Source of the DNA: Ilumatobacteraceae bacterium
GTDB taxonomy: Bacteria; Actinomycetota; Acidimicrobiia; Acidimicrobiales; Ilumatobacteraceae
Reading direction: 5' to 3'
NCBI GenBank assembly: GCA_007122945.1
Contig: SKSP01000196.1
Coordinates: forward strand, 1 to 6,629
DNA length: 6,629 nucleotides
The position numbers and the translations under genes were made by a program. This document shows, piece after piece, positions 6,508 to 6,629 of the stretch. The notes under the pieces are model-generated. The model had not been told where the DNA came from and did not search any database. It saw only the letters and a program-made list of their open reading frames with translations. Each line of letters starts with the position of its first letter. Within the stretch, counting starts at the first letter, position 1.

Positions 6508-6629
6508 CAGGCGACCACCGTTTCCGCGAGCGCGAGACCCGACGCGGTCCGCCCGGCCTCCTCGTTGCGCTGACGAGCCTCGTCGTTGAGCGGTGTGCCC
6601 ACCGGGAAGAAGCACCGGAACGGGTGCTC
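6507..6629 (-). CDS. C-terminal end of a second peptide-type ABC ATPase (DppD/OppD-like)
   Basis: On the minus strand an open frame enters from the right edge and ends at TGA (6509-6507), giving the last 40 residues of a longer protein. The visible 'EHPFRCFFPVGTP' matches the end of the oligo_HPY extension of Dpp/Opp ATPases, where an H-x-x-x-C-x-F-P pattern carries the last cysteine. It is followed by a charged and then Ala-rich tail (NDEARQRNEEAGRTASG...). The stop shares one base with the start of the next ATPase gene (TGATG), the expected D-then-F arrangement. The ATPase core lies outside the window, so D-type assignment rests on gene order. Confidence 0.8.
   Translation of the reverse strand, partial: EHPFRCFFPVGTPLNDEARQRNEEAGRTASGLALAETVVA

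Noticed and set aside
5527..6573. Plus-strand open frame opposite the ABC ATPase
   Set aside because: The ATPase on the minus strand has every expected motif, while this frame has none.

Overview
The window is GC-rich, uses GTG as well as ATG starts, and is densely packed with short or overlapping gene junctions. This suggests an actinomycete. The solute-binding lipoprotein has the style 'AAAC-GGDDD' followed by a Thr/Ala/Pro/Asp/Glu-rich linker, which is common in Acidimicrobiia (the Ilumatobacter/Acidimicrobium side of Actinomycetota). That lineage is an inference from style and was not tested by a search.

Layout, left to right. (1) 1-488, plus strand: the last 33 codons of a VOC (glyoxalase/dioxygenase-fold) protein, overlapped by 4 nt (GTGA) by a small SnoaL/NTF2-like protein. 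(2) 489-648: a non-coding gap with a good candidate sigma-70-type promoter (TTGGCA, 17 nt, TATCTT, with an extended -10 TG) and a strong ribosome binding site. (3) 649-5469, plus strand: a probable three-gene operon. It holds a family-5 solute-binding lipoprotein, a D-aminoacylase-type (Amidohydro_3) hydrolase and an ACMSD-type (Amidohydro_2) metal-dependent hydrolase, with gaps of 41 and 52 nt. (4) 5479-6629, minus strand, convergent and only 9 nt from the previous stop: the last two genes of a Dpp/Opp-type peptide transporter operon. These are a complete DppF/OppF-type ATPase and, overlapping it as TGATG, the C-terminal 40 residues of what is probably its DppD/OppD-type partner.

Taken together, the window looks like an uptake-and-hydrolysis locus. 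A lipoprotein captures a peptide-like, acyl-amino-acid-like or other amide compound outside the membrane. A Dpp/Opp ABC transporter imports it, with permease genes presumably beyond the right edge. Two cytoplasmic amidohydrolases then cleave or further process it. The substrate cannot be read from the sequence.

I found no RNA genes, CRISPR arrays, insertion sequences or attachment sites. There is no clear sign of a wholly new system. The points most worth checking are the non-canonical metal-site motifs in the D-aminoacylase-like enzyme, the repeat-built acidic linker of the lipoprotein, and the combined transporter/two-hydrolase locus.
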